Numbered from the stretch's first letter, positions 49,409 through 61,255 are shown. The stretch: DNA of 64,000 nt from Faecalibacillus faecis (GCF_003024675.1 NZ_PYLP01000005.1:62001-126000), one strand, 5' to 3'. The notes: a model not told the origin generated them from the sequence alone. Program-made: numbers and translations.

Positions 49409-50131
49409 TTATTCTGCAGCAGCTGTTTCTACAGCTTCTTCTACTACAGTTTCTTCAACTTCTTCTGGAGTGTAATCTACTAATTCATGTACTGGATTTA
49501 CTTTACCAGCTTTTTTGATAGCAGTTTTAACAACAACTAAACCTTTTTTAGGTCCTGGTACTGAACCTTTGATTAATAATAAGTTGTTTTCTGGATCTAC
49601 TGCTACAACTTCTAAGTTTTGAATTGTACGAGTTACATGTCCCATTTGTCCTGGTAATTTTTTACCTGGAGCGATTCTGTTTGGAGCGATTGGTCCCATT
49701 GAACCAACAATTCTATGAGCTCCTGAACCATGTCCTTTAGGACCAATGTGTTGTCCATGTCTCTTAATAACACCTTGATAACCTTTACCTTTTGAAGTTC
49801 CTGTTACATCTACGACTTCACCAGCTACGAAGCTATCAACAGTAATTTTATCTCCAACTTCATAACTCATCATTTCGTCATAACGAAATTCTTTAATGAA
49901 GCGCTTAGGAGCTGTGTTAGCTTTGTTTGCAATTCCTTTTTCAGCTTTGTTTGCTAATTTTTCTCTTTTATCTTCAAAACCAACTTTTACTGCATCATAT
50001 CCGTCAGTAGCAACTGTTTTCTTTTGTAAAACTACGTTTTCAGTAGCTTCTACAACAGTAACTGGGATTAATACACCATCTGTAGTGAAGACTTGAGTCA
50101 TTCCAATCTTACGACCTAAGATTCCTTTCAT
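49409..50131 (-). CDS. rplC: 50S ribosomal protein L3
   Basis: A 240-residue L3, longer than usual (about 205-215) because of an acidic C-terminal tail rich in Glu and Val ([18 protein letters not shown]). The core has [40 protein letters not shown] and [16 protein letters not shown]. Confidence 0.96.
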   Translation of the reverse strand: MKGILGRKIGMTQVFTTDGVLIPVTVVEATENVVLQKKTVATDGYDAVKVGFEDKREKLANKAEKGIANKANTAPKRFIKEFRYDEMMSYEVGDKITVDSFVAGEVVDVTGTSKGKGYQGVIKRHGQHIGPKGHGSGAHRIVGSMGPIAPNRIAPGKKLPGQMGHVTRTIQNLEVVAVDPENNLLLIKGSVPGPKKGLVVVKTAIKKAGKVNPVHELVDYTPEEVEETVVEEAVETAAAE

Positions 50132-50152
50132 GAGTTACACCTTTTACCTTTC

Positions 50153-50461
50153 TTATAATTTAATTTCAATGTCTACACCACTAGGTAATTCTAATCTAGT
50201 TAAAACATCAACTGTTTCTGGTGTAGGGTTCACAATGTCGATTAAACGTTTGTGAGTTCTAATTTCAAATTGTTCACGTGAATCTTTATATTTGTGAACA
50301 GCTCTAAGGATTGTATATATTTCCTTTTCAGTAGGTAATGGTACTGGACCAACTACTTGAGCACCTGATTTTTTTGCAGAAGTAATAATTTTTTCTGCTG
50401 AAGCGTCTAGAATTTTATGATCAAATGATTTTAATCTAATTCTAATTTTGTTATTTGCCAT
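50153..50461 (-). CDS. rpsJ: 30S ribosomal protein S10
   Basis: A 102-residue S10 (NusE), also part of transcription antitermination complexes. [19 protein letters not shown] and [18 protein letters not shown] are diagnostic. ATG 50461 with GGAG 8 bases upstream gives the usual length. First gene of the S10-spc-alpha operon, behind a structured leader. Confidence 0.97.
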   Translation of the reverse strand: MANNKIRIRLKSFDHKILDASAEKIITSAKKSGAQVVGPVPLPTEKEIYTILRAVHKYKDSREQFEIRTHKRLIDIVNPTPETVDVLTRLELPSGVDIEIKL

Positions 50462-50586
50462 GATATTCTCTCCTTTCAAAATTCATATAGGATTTGATTC
50501 ACTCATTGCGAATTACCTGAAACATGCCGTTTCATGACAACGCTTTTCGGTGTTTCAGCAACCTCGCACTTCTACGTGACATCAAC
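50462..50586 (-). promoter_or_regulatory. Structured 5' leader of the S10 operon
   Basis: The roughly 125-nt leader folds into nested helices: UGCGA/UCGCA (50564-50568 with 50507-50511) enclosing CUGAAAC/GUUUCAG (50552-50558 with 50517-50523), with an internal loop containing GCGUUGUCAUGAAACGGC. There is no T run, so control, if any, would not be a simple terminator. A ribosomal-protein leader is inferred from place and structure. Confidence 0.65.
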
Positions 50587-50592
50587 ATTTGT

Positions 50593-50621
50593 ATTATATG
50601 TTAAATTATGCCTAAATGCAA
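50593..50621 (-). promoter_or_regulatory. Promoter of the S10-spc-alpha operon
   Basis: TTGCAT (50616-50621) and TATAAT (50593-50598) are 17 bases apart on the minus strand. The -35 lies inside an 18-base string (50613-50630) that recurs exactly at the rplK promoter, with an A-rich tract upstream that could be an UP element. Confidence 0.78.
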
Positions 50622-50709
50622 TACTTTTTTACTATTTTTTTAAATTTTTTTATTAAATTATTTTCTCGAAAAAGTACGATTCTAAAAGCATTATTTTTGC
50701 TCTTTTCTT

Positions 50710-50745
50710 TTATAAAAAAGAGCTAACCCCTTAAAGTTAACTCTT
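50710..50745 (-). terminator. Terminator of the rpoB-rpoC operon
   Basis: AAGAGTTAAC / GTTAGCTCTT (50736-50745 with 50718-50727, one G-U pair) with an 8-base loop, followed by TTTTTTA on the minus strand, 13 bases after the rpoC stop. Confidence 0.85.
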
Positions 50746-50757
50746 CTAAATATATTT

Positions 50758-53700
50758 TTAATAATTGTTTTCTACATAGCTTTCTTCACCATCTAATTTA
50801 GCTAATTCTGCTTGTCTTGCTTCTTCAGCTTCTTTAGCTAATGTTTCAGGCGATTTTAAAGGACCTCTAAATCCAGTACCTGCTGGTAATAATTTACCAA
50901 TAAGTACATTTTCTTTTAATCCTTTTAACATATCTTTCTTACCTTTAATAGAAGCATCAGTTAAGATCTTAGTTGTTTCTTGGAAAGATGCTGCTGATAA
51001 GAATGAATCAGTTTCAAGTGAAGCTTTTGTGATACCTAATAAGATTGGTCTACCTACAGCTGGATGTTTTCCTTCTTTTAATGCTTCTCTATTTAATTCA
51101 GTAAATTGAGTAACATTAACATGAGTTCCAGGAAGTGTTCCAGTATCTCCACCTTCAACAATTCTAATTTTCTTCAACATTTGTTTTACGATAATTTCGA
51201 TATGTTTATCTGAAATTTCGATACCTTGGATACGGTATACTTTTTGAACTTCTTTAATAATATAGTTTTCAACAGCTTCTGTATCAGCTACATTTAATAA
51301 TTCTTTAGGATCGATAGAACCTTTAGTAATCTTATCACCAATGTTAACATGATCACCAACATTAACTCTTAATTTAGCACCATAAGGAGTTAAATAACTT
51401 CTTGTTTCTAAATCATTAGAAACAACAACTTCCATTCTTCCTGAATTATCAATGATATTCGATACTTCACCTTCTATTTCAGAAATAATTGATTTAGCTT
51501 TTGGATTACGTGCTTCAAATAACTCTTGGATACGAGGTAACCCTTGAGTGATATCGGCACCACCGGCAACCCCACCATCATGGAAAGTACGCATTGTTAA
51601 CTGAGTACCTGGTTCACCGATTGATTGTGCAGCCATAACTCCAACAGCTTCACCTAATTCAACAACATTACCTGTTGCTAAGTTACGACCATAACATTTT
51701 TTACAAACTCCGCCTTTAGCAACGCAGCCAAGAACTGAACGAATTTCAACTTCTTTAATACCTGCATCGCATACAACTTTAGCGTTTTGTTCTGTAAAAA
51801 TTTCACCAGCAGCAACTAATAATTCTTTAGTTTCTGGATGGTAAACATCTTTTTGTGAATAACGACCAACTAAACGGTCATATAATGGAACGATAACTGT
51901 GTTGTCATCTGTATTATATAATTCAGTAACAACGAAACCTCTATCTGTTCCACAATCTTCTTCAGAAATAATAACTTCTTGAGCAACGTCTACTAAACGT
52001 CTTGTTAAGTAACCTGAATCGGCAGTCTTTAAGGCAGTATCTGTAGAACCTTTACGGGCACCATGTGTCGAAATAAAGAATTCTGATGCTGTTAAACCTT
52101 CACGGAAGGCAGACTTGATTGGTAACTCGATTGTTTCCCCTTTTGGATTGGACATCAATCCACGCATACCTACTAACTGAGTGAAGTTAGAAAGTGATCC
52201 ACGGGCACCCGAATCAGACATGATGAAGATTGGGTTACGATCATCAGCTTCGAACTCTTGACGTACGACTTCTTGTACTTCATCTTTAACACCAGTCCAT
52301 AATTTGATTACGCTTTGATATCTTTCTGCTTCAGTTAATTTACCTTTATTGTAGAATTGTTTAATTTGTTCAAGTTTATGATCTGCTTTATCAAAGATTT
52401 CAAATTTAGCTTGAGGTACTTGGATATCATAAGCAGATACTGTAATACCAGCAATTGTTGAATATTTAAATCCTTGATCTTTTAACTTATCAAGCATTAA
52501 GCTTGTATCAGTTAATGCAGATTGTTTGAATACTTCATCAATGATATTTCCTAAAGCTTTTTTACCTAGTGGTTTTACTACTTCTTGAGCAGTGATATGT
52601 GCTTTAATATCAGTTCCCATTGGTACGAAGTATTTATCAGGAGTTTTAGTTAAATTTTCTTTACCTGGTTCATTGATAAATGGGAATTGTCCATCAAAGA
52701 TATCATTAAAGAAAATTTTACCTACAGTTGTAATTAAATAACTGTTATTTTGTGCTTCTGTAAATGTTGCATTGTGTAATGCAGATGCTTTAATAGCAAC
52801 TCTTGTATGAAGAGTAACAGTTTTAGCAAAATAAGCATGATCTACTTCATTTCTATCCGCAAAGACAGTACCTTCACCAATTGCTCCAACATCTTCTAAT
52901 GTTAAGTAGTAATTACCTAACACCATATCTTGGGATGGAGTAACGATAGGTTTACCATCTTTAGGACCTAAGATATTTGTTGATCCTAACATTAATTGTC
53001 TTGCTTCTTGAATTGCTTCTTCACCTAATGGTACATGGACAGCCATTTGGTCACCATCGAAATCGGCGTTGAACGCTGGAGTTACTAATGGATGAAGACG
53101 AATAGCACGTCCTTCTACTAATTTAGGTTCGAATGCTTGAATACCTAATCTATGAAGAGTTGGCGCACGGTTTAATAATACTGGATGTGCTTTAATAACT
53201 TCTTCAACAATTGGCCAAATTTTATCATCCATTTTATCAATTAATCTTTCAGCTGCTTTAATGTTTGTAGCGATTTCTTGATCAACTAAACCATGGATAA
53301 CAAATGGTTTAAATAAGCTTAATGCCATTTCACGTGGGATACCACATTGATACATTTTTAAGTCCGGTCCTACAGCGATAACTGAACGTCCTGAGTAATC
53401 AACACGTTTACCTAATAAGTTTTGACGGAAACGTCCTTGCTTACCTTTTAATGTATGACTTAATGATTTTAATGCACGCCCTCCAGCACCAGTAATTGGT
53501 TTAGAACGACGACCATTATCGATTAAGGCATCAACAGCTTCTTGTAACATACGTTTTTCGTTTTGTACGATAATAGAAGGTGTCCCAAGTTCTAATAATT
53601 TTTTCAAACGGTTATTACGAGTAATAACACGTCTATATAAGTCATTTAAATCACTTGTTGCAAAACGCCCACCATCTAATTGTAACATTGGTCTTAAATC

Positions 53701-54408
53701 AGGTGGAATAACTGGTAATGCTTCAAGAATCATCCATTCTGGTTGATTATCAGAAGATCTAAATGCTTCAATAGCTTCTAATCTCTTTAATAATTTTGTA
53801 CGTTTTTGTCCTTGAGCTTCTTTTAATTCTTTAGAAACAATTTCAAATTCAGCATCTAAATCAACCTGTTTTAATAATGTTTGAATTGCTTCAGCCCCAA
53901 TTTGAGCTTCGAATGTATGACCAAATTGTTCATAACATTTACGATAATCTCTTTCTGATAAAACTTGTTTATATTCTAAAGGTGTAGATCCTTTATCAAT
54001 AACAACATAAGAAACGAAATAAATAATTTCTTCTAGTTGTTTTGGTGACATATCTAAGATTAATCCCATTCTTGATGGAATACCTTTTAAATACCAAATA
54101 TGTGCAACCGGTGTTGCTAATTCAATATGTCCCATACGTTCACGACGTACTGCAGATTTTGTAACTTCTACACCACATCGATCACATACGACACCTTTAT
54201 ATCTAATTTTCTTATATTTTCCACAACTACATTCCCAATCCTTAGATGGTCCAAAGATTCTTTCACAGAATAGACCATCTTTTTCAGGTTTTTGAGAACG
54301 GTAGTTAATCGTTTCAGGCTTTTTAACTTCACCATAAGACCATTCACGAATTTTTTCAGGAGATGCTAATCCAATTTGGATTGATGAAAATTTATTAGTA
54401 TTTGCCAT
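50758..54408 (-). CDS. rpoC: RNA polymerase beta' subunit
   Basis: A 1216-residue beta' subunit. The N-terminal zinc site is Cys60, Cys62, Cys75 and Cys78; the active site NADFDGD holds the catalytic Asp449, Asp451 and Asp453; the second zinc site is the CDAG...[11 protein letters not shown] cluster. The trigger loop region [20 protein letters not shown]-like ([13 protein letters not shown]) is intact. Length is typical for Firmicutes. 14 bases after rpoB. Confidence 0.98.
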   Translation of the reverse strand: MANTNKFSSIQIGLASPEKIREWSYGEVKKPETINYRSQKPEKDGLFCERIFGPSKDWECSCGKYKKIRYKGVVCDRCGVEVTKSAVRRERMGHIELATPVAHIWYLKGIPSRMGLILDMSPKQLEEIIYFVSYVVIDKGSTPLEYKQVLSERDYRKCYEQFGHTFEAQIGAEAIQTLLKQVDLDAEFEIVSKELKEAQGQKRTKLLKRLEAIEAFRSSDNQPEWMILEALPVIPPDLRPMLQLDGGRFATSDLNDLYRRVITRNNRLKKLLELGTPSIIVQNEKRMLQEAVDALIDNGRRSKPITGAGGRALKSLSHTLKGKQGRFRQNLLGKRVDYSGRSVIAVGPDLKMYQCGIPREMALSLFKPFVIHGLVDQEIATNIKAAERLIDKMDDKIWPIVEEVIKAHPVLLNRAPTLHRLGIQAFEPKLVEGRAIRLHPLVTPAFNADFDGDQMAVHVPLGEEAIQEARQLMLGSTNILGPKDGKPIVTPSQDMVLGNYYLTLEDVGAIGEGTVFADRNEVDHAYFAKTVTLHTRVAIKASALHNATFTEAQNNSYLITTVGKIFFNDIFDGQFPFINEPGKENLTKTPDKYFVPMGTDIKAHITAQEVVKPLGKKALGNIIDEVFKQSALTDTSLMLDKLKDQGFKYSTIAGITVSAYDIQVPQAKFEIFDKADHKLEQIKQFYNKGKLTEAERYQSVIKLWTGVKDEVQEVVRQEFEADDRNPIFIMSDSGARGSLSNFTQLVGMRGLMSNPKGETIELPIKSAFREGLTASEFFISTHGARKGSTDTALKTADSGYLTRRLVDVAQEVIISEEDCGTDRGFVVTELYNTDDNTVIVPLYDRLVGRYSQKDVYHPETKELLVAAGEIFTEQNAKVVCDAGIKEVEIRSVLGCVAKGGVCKKCYGRNLATGNVVELGEAVGVMAAQSIGEPGTQLTMRTFHDGGVAGGADITQGLPRIQELFEARNPKAKSIISEIEGEVSNIIDNSGRMEVVVSNDLETRSYLTPYGAKLRVNVGDHVNIGDKITKGSIDPKELLNVADTEAVENYIIKEVQKVYRIQGIEISDKHIEIIVKQMLKKIRIVEGGDTGTLPGTHVNVTQFTELNREALKEGKHPAVGRPILLGITKASLETDSFLSAASFQETTKILTDASIKGKKDMLKGLKENVLIGKLLPAGTGFRGPLKSPETLAKEAEEARQAELAKLDGEESYVENNY

Positions 54409-54422
54409 TTTCTATTCCCTCC

Positions 54423-57400
54423 TTATAATGTTTCACTTTCTTCAGTTTCAGCTAATTCTTCAGATTCTACAGCATCAGTAACTACTTCTTTTTCTTCATT
54501 GACATCTTCTTTTTCAATTGATCTTGGGAAGCGTCTTTCTTCGTCTTCGATATTTCTTTCATCAATTTCTTGATCATTTTCATCTAATAGACGAATATCT
54601 AATGCTAAGGCTTGTAATTCTTTCTTTAATACTCTAAATGATTCAGGTAATCCTGGTTCTGGCATTGGTTGTCCTTTAACAATAGCTTCATAAGTTTTAA
54701 CACGACCAACAACATCATCAGATTTAACTGTTAAGATTTCACGAAGTGTATAAGCAGCACCATATGCTTCAAGTGCCCAAACTTCCATTTCCCCAAATCT
54801 TTGCCCACCGTTTTGAGCTTTACCTCCAAGTGGTTGTTGAGTAACTAATGAGTAAGGTCCAACTGAACGCGCATGTAATTTATCATCAACCATGTGTGAT
54901 AATTTAACGAAGTACATAATACCTACAGATACAGGTGAGTCAAAATATTCACCAGTACGTCCAGAAATAATTGGTTGTTTACCATCTTCATTCATTCCTG
55001 CTTCTTTCATTAAGCTTTCTAAGTCTTCACGATGTAAACCATCAAAAGCAGGAGTTGCAATATATAAACCTAATTGTTTAGCTGCATAACCTAAGTGTAA
55101 TTCTAATACTTGTCCGATATTCATACGAGATGGAACCCCTAATGGATTTAACATGATATCTAATGGTGTACCATCTTCTAAGTGTGGCATATCTTCAATT
55201 GGTAAGATTTTCGAGATAACCCCTTTGTTACCATGACGACCGGCCATTTTATCTCCTTCAGAGATTTTACGTTTTTGTACGATATATACTTTAACAACAC
55301 GGTTAACACCAGGTTGTAATTCATCACCGTTTTTACGATCAAAGATTTTAATATCATGAACAATACCAGCCCCACCATGAGGAACTCTTAATGAATTATC
55401 TTTAACTTCTCTTGATTTTTCACCAAAGATAGCAAGTAATAATTTTTCTTCTGCAGATAATTCTGCTTGTCCTTTAGGTGTTACTTTACCTACTAAGATA
55501 TCTCCTTCTTTAACTTCAGCACCAATCATGATGATACCATCACTATTTAAGTTTTTACGTGCTTCGTCTCCAACGTTAGGAATATCTCTTGTAATTTCTT
55601 CTGGACCTAATTTTGTATCACGACATTCAATTGAATATTCATCAATATGAACAGATGTATAAACATCTTCTTTAACTAATCTTTCAGACATAATAACAGC
55701 ATCTTCATAATTATAACCATTCCATGTCATGAAACCTACTAATACGTTTTGACCTAACGCTAATTCACCTTGTTCCATTGCTGGGCCATCAGCTAATACT
55801 TGACCAACAACAACTTCTTCTCCAACTTTAACAATTGGTTTGTGGTTGATACAAGTTCCGGCATTGGAAATAGCGAATTTAGTTAAACGATATTTGTGAA
55901 CAACTGCTTCATCATCCACAATTTCAATACGTTTAGCATCTACATAACTTACAGTACCGTTATGTTTACTTACTAAGGCTGCACCAGAATCTCTTGCTGC
56001 TTGATATTCCATACCAGTTCCAACAAATGGTGTATGTGGATTTAATAATGGTACGGCTTGACGTTGCATGTTGGCACCCATTAAGGCACGAGTCGCATCA
56101 TCGTTTTCCAAGAATGGAATACATGAAGTAGCAACAGAAACGATTTGCTTTGGCGAGATATCGATAAAATCAACATCTTCTCTTTTAGCCATAATATTTT
56201 CCCCTAAATGACGAGCGATAACTTGTTCATCTAAGATTTCACCTTCATCAGAAGTTTGTACATTGGCTTGAGCAATAATGTAGTTCTTTTCTTCATCAGC
56301 AGTTAAATAACGTACATCGTCTTCATCAATGACACAATTATTTACTTTACGATATGGAGTTTCAATAAATCCATATTCATTGATTTTAGCATAAGATGCT
56401 AAAGTTGAAATTAACCCGATGTTTGGACCTTCAGGAGTTTCGATTGGACAGATTCTTCCATAATGGGAAGCATGTACGTCACGAACTTCATATCCAGCAC
56501 GATCTCTTGATAAACCACCAGGACCTAACGCAGATAAACGACGTTTATTTGTTAATTCGGCTAATGGGTTAATTTGATCCATGAATTGAGATAATTGTGA
56601 TGAAGCAAAGAATTCTTTCATTGCTGCAGTTAATGGACGAATATTTGTTAAAGATTGAGGTGTTACTGAATCAACTTCAGATAATGACATTCTTTCTTTA
56701 ACAACTCTTTCCATTCTTGATAATCCAATTCTAAATTGATTTTGAATTAATTCTCCTACAGAACGAACACGTCTGTTTCCTAAATGATCGATATCATCTA
56801 ATAAACCAATACGTGCCATATGAGATACTCTATCTTCAGGAGCTAAATCGTATGAATTAAAAATATCAACTAAGTTTAACATATATGAATAAGCCGCAAT
56901 CATATCAGAAATTGTGACATATTTACAATTTAACGATAAATCTGTACCAATAACTTTCATGACTTTTGTGCGTGATTCATCAACATAAACATTTAATACT
57001 TGTAAAACACCGTTACTTTCTAAACGAGGATTTGTTTTCATTTCAACAGTGTGAGCCCCAGCTTCAAAAACTGGTCTTAATTTATCAACAACCTCATTAG
57101 TAACTACTGTACCTTTTGTACATACAACGTTACCATCTATATCTTTTACATCTTCAGCTAAAATACGTCCAGCAATACGATCTAAAAGACTTAATTTCTT
57201 TTTAAATTTAAAACGTCCTGCTTTTGCTAAATCATATCTTTTTGGATCAAAGAATCTCGTATATAAAAGATTTGTAGCACCTTCTAAAGTAGCAGGTTCT
57301 CCAGGTCTTAACTTATTATAAATTTCAATTAAAGCTTCTTCTGTATTTGTTGTATTATCTTTTGCTAAAGTGTTCAAAATAAATTCATGTTCACCAAAAA

Positions 57401-58028
57401 CATCGATAATATCTTCATTACTAGATAACCCTAATGCACGTAATAAGACAGTTCCTGGGATTTTTCTATTACGATCAATACGAACGTTTAAAACATCTTT
57501 TGCATCATTTTCGAACTCTAACCAAGTCCCTCTTGATGGGATAATACTACCTTCAAAGACAGTTTTACCACTTTTATCAATGGCATCAGCAAAGTATGCC
57601 CCTGGTGAACGTACTAATTGAGAAACAATAACACGTTCTGCCCCATTAATAATGAAAGTACCAGAATCAGTCATTAATGGGAAATCACCCATAAATACTT
57701 CTTGTTCTTTGATTTCACCAGTACCAGAATTGATTAAACGTAAAGTAGCACGAATTGGTGCTGCATAGTTTGCATCACGATCTTTACTTTCGTTTACTGA
57801 ATACTTTGGTTCATCAAAAGCACAATCAACAAACTCTAATGATAAAGTTTCATTGAAGTTTGTAATTGGGTAGATATCATCAAATACTTCTTTAATTCCT
57901 ACTTCTTTAAACCATTTGTAAGAATTTGTTTGAATTTCTACTAAATTTGGTAACTCTAAAGATCCTGAAATCCTAGAGTAATTACGACGAGTAATTTTGC
58001 TTTTTGCTGTAGTTGTTTGCTTTTCCAC
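54423..58028 (-). CDS. rpoB: RNA polymerase beta subunit, with Asn at the rifampicin-site position 526
   Basis: A 1201-residue beta subunit. The rifampicin pocket reads [17 protein letters not shown] then [13 protein letters not shown]. Asn494 (codon 56547-56549) stands where E. coli has His526, and Ile486 where it has Asn518; Asp516 and Ser531 equivalents are unchanged. Asn at 526 is known to give rifampicin resistance, including the natural resistance of mollicutes. The C-terminal [20 protein letters not shown] is standard, followed by a long acidic tail (about the last 45 residues). First gene of rpoBC with its own promoter. Confidence 0.98.
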   Translation of the reverse strand: MEKQTTTAKSKITRRNYSRISGSLELPNLVEIQTNSYKWFKEVGIKEVFDDIYPITNFNETLSLEFVDCAFDEPKYSVNESKDRDANYAAPIRATLRLINSGTGEIKEQEVFMGDFPLMTDSGTFIINGAERVIVSQLVRSPGAYFADAIDKSGKTVFEGSIIPSRGTWLEFENDAKDVLNVRIDRNRKIPGTVLLRALGLSSNEDIIDVFGEHEFILNTLAKDNTTNTEEALIEIYNKLRPGEPATLEGATNLLYTRFFDPKRYDLAKAGRFKFKKKLSLLDRIAGRILAEDVKDIDGNVVCTKGTVVTNEVVDKLRPVFEAGAHTVEMKTNPRLESNGVLQVLNVYVDESRTKVMKVIGTDLSLNCKYVTISDMIAAYSYMLNLVDIFNSYDLAPEDRVSHMARIGLLDDIDHLGNRRVRSVGELIQNQFRIGLSRMERVVKERMSLSEVDSVTPQSLTNIRPLTAAMKEFFASSQLSQFMDQINPLAELTNKRRLSALGPGGLSRDRAGYEVRDVHASHYGRICPIETPEGPNIGLISTLASYAKINEYGFIETPYRKVNNCVIDEDDVRYLTADEEKNYIIAQANVQTSDEGEILDEQVIARHLGENIMAKREDVDFIDISPKQIVSVATSCIPFLENDDATRALMGANMQRQAVPLLNPHTPFVGTGMEYQAARDSGAALVSKHNGTVSYVDAKRIEIVDDEAVVHKYRLTKFAISNAGTCINHKPIVKVGEEVVVGQVLADGPAMEQGELALGQNVLVGFMTWNGYNYEDAVIMSERLVKEDVYTSVHIDEYSIECRDTKLGPEEITRDIPNVGDEARKNLNSDGIIMIGAEVKEGDILVGKVTPKGQAELSAEEKLLLAIFGEKSREVKDNSLRVPHGGAGIVHDIKIFDRKNGDELQPGVNRVVKVYIVQKRKISEGDKMAGRHGNKGVISKILPIEDMPHLEDGTPLDIMLNPLGVPSRMNIGQVLELHLGYAAKQLGLYIATPAFDGLHREDLESLMKEAGMNEDGKQPIISGRTGEYFDSPVSVGIMYFVKLSHMVDDKLHARSVGPYSLVTQQPLGGKAQNGGQRFGEMEVWALEAYGAAYTLREILTVKSDDVVGRVKTYEAIVKGQPMPEPGLPESFRVLKKELQALALDIRLLDENDQEIDERNIEDEERRFPRSIEKEDVNEEKEVVTDAVESEELAETEESETL

Positions 58029-58115
58029 GAATTAACTCCACCCTTCTTTATCTCTATTAAACTGTTTTTGAGCGCACAAAAACGCTTGATTTTAAATATT
58101 AATAGTCATTATAGT

Positions 58116-58144
58116 ATTTTAGATAAAGGTTTTGAAAAAGTCAA
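58116..58144 (-). promoter_or_regulatory. Promoter of rpoB-rpoC
   Basis: TTGACT (58139-58144) and TAAAAT (58116-58121) are 17 bases apart on the minus strand. AAAAAGAGTATTGACTTT around the -35 resembles the rpsJ and rplK promoters. Confidence 0.7.
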
Positions 58145-58176
58145 TACTCTTTTTACAAAAAATAAAAAAAGAAATA

Positions 58177-58767
58177 TTATCTTTTTACACTATGTAATAA
58201 GTAATATCCCTTATCTCTTTTTACAATTTCACAATTATCAAAAACTTCTTCCATTTTCTTTTTAGCCGAAGGAGCTCCTTGTTTTTTCTGTAAAATAACC
58301 CATAAACTTCCTTGATCATTTAGATGATCAATTGCTTCAGATAAAATTGTTGTGACTACTTCTTTCCCCGCTCTTACTGGAGGATTCGTAACAATAACAT
58401 CGTAACTCCCTTGAACATTTTCATAAACATAACTTTTATAAATATTTGCCTGAATATTATTGTTTTTCGCATTTAACTGAGCAAGTTCAATGGCACGATC
58501 ATTGACATCTACCATATCCACATTTAATTGTGAATAAACTTTATTAAGGCATATTCCAAAGGTACCATAGCCACATCCTACATCAAGAAGTGTTTTTTCA
58601 TTTGTAATTTTAATATTGTCTAATAAAACACGTGAACCATAATCAATCATACTTTTAGAAAAAACACCATTATCACTTGTAAATAAAAGATCATATTTTT
58701 GATATCTAAAAACAAATTGTGATTGTTCACTTTTTAAATCAGTATTATCTGTAAAATAATGTTTCAT
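58177..58767 (-). CDS. RsmC-like class I SAM-dependent rRNA methyltransferase
   Basis: A 196-residue methyltransferase of the small RsmC family (YbxB type), predicted to methylate G1207 of 16S rRNA. Motif I is LLDVGCGYGTFGICL (around residue 61), the acidic motif VDMVDVNDRAIELA follows, and the catalytic NPPV lies in DVIVTNPPVRAGKEV. GAGG lies 6 bases before ATG 58767; 12 upstream codons are excluded. The place between rplL and rpoB is conserved in Firmicutes. Confidence 0.9.
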   Translation of the reverse strand: MKHYFTDNTDLKSEQSQFVFRYQKYDLLFTSDNGVFSKSMIDYGSRVLLDNIKITNEKTLLDVGCGYGTFGICLNKVYSQLNVDMVDVNDRAIELAQLNAKNNNIQANIYKSYVYENVQGSYDVIVTNPPVRAGKEVVTTILSEAIDHLNDQGSLWVILQKKQGAPSAKKKMEEVFDNCEIVKRDKGYYLLHSVKR

Positions 58768-58802
58768 TTGTATTCCTCTATTTCCTTTTTCTTTATTATA
58801 CA

Positions 58803-58858
58803 AATAAATCGGATTTTAACCAATAAAAAAAGAAGAATCGTAAGATCCTTCTTTTAAA
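58803..58858 (-). terminator. Hairpin after rplL
   Basis: On the minus strand AAGAAGGATCTTACGATTCTTCTTTTTTTATT follows rplL in two overlapping pieces; AAGAAGGATC and GATTCTTCTT-like arms pair around a short loop and are followed by seven Ts. It probably ends or attenuates the ribosomal-protein transcript before the methyltransferase gene. Confidence 0.6.
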
Positions 58859-58870
58859 TCAAAGTTATAA

Positions 58871-59242
58871 TTATTTAACTTCTACTGTAGCTCCAGCAGC
58901 TTCTAATTTTTCTTTGATTTCTTTAGCTTCATCAGCAGATACTTTTTCTTTGATTACTGAAGGAACTTTGTCAACTAATCCCTTAGCATCAACTAATCCT
59001 AATCCAGTGATTTCTCTTACAGCTTTGATTACAGCAACTTTAGTTCCACCAACTTCAGTTAATGTTACGTTAACTTCTGTAGGTTCAGCAGCAGCTCCAG
59101 CATCAGCAGCAGCAGCTACAGCAACTGGTGCAGCAGCAGTTACGTCAAATTTTTCTTCGATTGCTTTTACTAAGTCATTTAATTCTAAAATAGTAGCTTC
59201 TTCTAAGTAAGCTAAGATATCTTCATGTGTTAATTTTGCCAT
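58871..59242 (-). CDS. rplL: 50S ribosomal protein L7/L12
   Basis: A 123-residue stalk protein that recruits translational GTPases. An N-terminal dimerisation helix, an Ala/Gly-rich hinge ([18 protein letters not shown]) and the C-terminal domain ([20 protein letters not shown]) are visible. Follows rplJ by 29 bases. Confidence 0.97.
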   Translation of the reverse strand: MAKLTHEDILAYLEEATILELNDLVKAIEEKFDVTAAAPVAVAAAADAGAAAEPTEVNVTLTEVGGTKVAVIKAVREITGLGLVDAKGLVDKVPSVIKEKVSADEAKEIKEKLEAAGATVEVK

Positions 59243-59271
59243 GTTTATATTCTCCTTTTCATTTATTCTGC

Positions 59272-59826
59272 TTATTCAGCAGCTTCTTCTACTTTTTCTT
59301 CAGCAGGTGCTTCAACTGGTGCTTCTCCACCATTTTCTTCTCTTGCATCTGCTACAGCTTTTACAACTCTAGCGAATTTGCTAACTGGTGCTTGTAACAT
59401 ACCAAGTAACATTGAGTACATACCTTCACGTCCAGGTAATTTAGCAATTTCATTAATTTCTTCTACTTCTAATACTTTTCCTTCAACAATTCCAGCTTTG
59501 ATTACTAAAGCATCATGATCTTTAGCAAATTTAGCTAAAACTCTTGCAGGTGCAACGGCATCACTATGACCGAATGCAATAGCGTTTGGACCTACTAATT
59601 TATCATTGATTTCAGCATATCCAGCGCTTTCAGTAGCTCTTTGAACTAATTTGTTTTTGTAAACTTTGAATTCTACATCTTCTTCACGTAAGGCTCTACG
59701 TAATTCAGTGACTTCAGCTACTGATAATCCACGATATTCTACTACTACAGCAGATTGTGAATCATTAAATTTACCAGTGATTTCTTCAACAACGATTTTT
59801 TTCGCATTGATTGATTCTACTGACAT
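59272..59826 (-). CDS. rplJ: 50S ribosomal protein L10
   Basis: A 184-residue L10 that anchors L7/L12 to the ribosome. [39 protein letters not shown] and the helix 8 region fit. An acidic Glu/Ala/Pro tail of about 20 residues ([17 protein letters not shown]) extends past the usual end. L10 probably controls its own synthesis through the leader upstream. Confidence 0.97.
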   Translation of the reverse strand: MSVESINAKKIVVEEITGKFNDSQSAVVVEYRGLSVAEVTELRRALREEDVEFKVYKNKLVQRATESAGYAEINDKLVGPNAIAFGHSDAVAPARVLAKFAKDHDALVIKAGIVEGKVLEVEEINEIAKLPGREGMYSMLLGMLQAPVSKFARVVKAVADAREENGGEAPVEAPAEEKVEEAAE

Positions 59827-59881
59827 TGCTACACCTCCTATAAATTTTTTATATATGCAACAATATACGCGCTATATTTAA

Positions 59882-59971
59882 AACTCCTATACGTAGATAG
59901 GAGTTCAAGTTCATTCATAAACTCAACACCTCGGTAACAAATTAAGGTTTCCCAGTTACTGTCTACGGTAT
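59882..59971 (-). promoter_or_regulatory. L10 (rplJ) leader with attenuator hairpin
   Basis: On the minus strand 59922-59971 contains the L10-leader features ACCGTAGACAGT, a GGGAAACC element and GTTACCGAGGTG. A terminator-like stem AACTCCTAT / ATAGGAGTT (59897-59905 with 59882-59890) followed by TTTTAAAT lies downstream. L10(L12) binding to the leader is known to promote termination in Firmicutes. Confidence 0.82.
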
Positions 59972-59995
59972 ATTGATTGCGACATCTTTTACAAA

Positions 59996-60682
59996 CTATT
60001 TAGTAGTTTGAACTTTGATTGCAGGTCCCATAGTTGATGAAACTGCAATGTTTTTAATATAAGTACCTTTTGCTGATGTAGGTTTTAATCTTACGATTAA
60101 ATCATAAATTGTGTTGAAGTTTTCAACTAATTTAGCATCATCAAATGATACTCTACCGATTGGTAAATGAACGTTACCTTCTTTATCAGTACGGTAAGTT
60201 ACTTTACCAGCTTTTGTTTCTTGAACTGCTTTAGCAACATCCATAGTTACTGTTCCAGTTTTTGGGTTAGGCATTAAACCTTTAGGTCCTAAGATACGAC
60301 CTAATTTACCTAATTCAGCCATCATGTTAGGAGTAGCGATCATAACTTCGAAATCTAACCATCCTTTTTTGATGTCTTCTAAAATTTCTTTACCAGCAAC
60401 GATATCTGCACCAGCATCTTTAGCTTCTTGAGCTTTTTCTCCTTCAGCTACAACTAAAACTTTTTTAGTTTTACCAGTTCCGTGTGGTAATACAACAGCT
60501 CCACGTAATTGTTGATCTGCTTGTCTAACATCTAATCCTAAATTGAAAGCAACATCGACACTTGCATCGAATTTTACATTACTTGTTTTTTTAACTAATT
60601 CAATAGCTTCTTCAGCTGAATAAAGTTTTCCATTTTCAATTAATGCAGCTGCTTCTGTATATCTTTTACTTTTCTTTGCCAT
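59996..60682 (-). CDS. rplA: 50S ribosomal protein L1
   Basis: A 228-residue L1 of the mobile stalk. [38 protein letters not shown] and [11 protein letters not shown] are diagnostic. L1 represses its own operon in several bacteria by binding the rplK leader. Confidence 0.97.
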   Translation of the reverse strand: MAKKSKRYTEAAALIENGKLYSAEEAIELVKKTSNVKFDASVDVAFNLGLDVRQADQQLRGAVVLPHGTGKTKKVLVVAEGEKAQEAKDAGADIVAGKEILEDIKKGWLDFEVMIATPNMMAELGKLGRILGPKGLMPNPKTGTVTMDVAKAVQETKAGKVTYRTDKEGNVHLPIGRVSFDDAKLVENFNTIYDLIVRLKPTSAKGTYIKNIAVSSTMGPAIKVQTTK

Positions 60683-60730
60683 TTAATTTCCTCCTTAGTG
60701 GTTATAACGGATTATCCTTCCACGTGATGC

Positions 60731-61153
60731 TTACGCATCGATTCCTTCAACTTTTACACCCATGTTTTTAGCTGTACCAGCAACGATTTTCATTGCAGCA
60801 TCTAAATCATAAGCATTTAAGTCAGGCATTTTGTATTCAGCGATTTCTTTTAATTTGTCAGCTGATAATGTTCCTACAGTAGTTGTTCCTGCATTACTAG
60901 AACCTTTTTGTACTCCTAAAGCTTTTTTAATCATTTCTGAAGCTGGAGCAGTTTTTAATACAAAGCTGAAATCTTTGTCTTCATATACTGTTAAGACAAC
61001 TGGTACTGTTTCTCCCATACGATCTTTAGTTTGATCATTGAAAGCAGTACAGAATTTAGGCATTTGGATACCTGCACCTGCTAATGCTGGACCAGGTTTA
61101 GCTTGCCCTGCTTTGAATTGAATTTTCATAACTCTAACAACTTTCTTACTCAC
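60731..61153 (-). CDS. rplK: 50S ribosomal protein L11
   Basis: A 140-residue L11 of the GTPase centre. The Pro-rich N-terminus GQAKPGPALAGAGIQMPKFC and the RNA-binding MPDLNAYDLDAAMKIVAGTA are typical. One oddity: the usual GPALGQ...NIM(E/G)FCK motif reads GPALAGAGIQMPKFC. First gene of its operon; secE and nusG do not precede it. Confidence 0.96.
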   Translation of the reverse strand: MSKKVVRVMKIQFKAGQAKPGPALAGAGIQMPKFCTAFNDQTKDRMGETVPVVLTVYEDKDFSFVLKTAPASEMIKKALGVQKGSSNAGTTTVGTLSADKLKEIAEYKMPDLNAYDLDAAMKIVAGTAKNMGVKVEGIDA

Positions 61154-61254
61154 GCGACATTTCCTCCTTGTAAAAATTTGTCCGTGTTGTGGTCAAATGG
61201 GTGTTACCCTTCCACACAACAATGAATACGCAATTATCCTATTGCGTCGACAAC
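61154..61254 (-). promoter_or_regulatory. Leader of rplK-rplA
   Basis: The ~100-nt leader can form ACGCAAU/AUUGCGU with a 6-base loop and, after it, UGUUGUG/CACAACA around a GGGUAACACCC hairpin. A regulatory L1-binding site is plausible because L1 controls this operon elsewhere, but I did not match it to the known site. Confidence 0.5.
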
Positions 61255-61255
61255 T

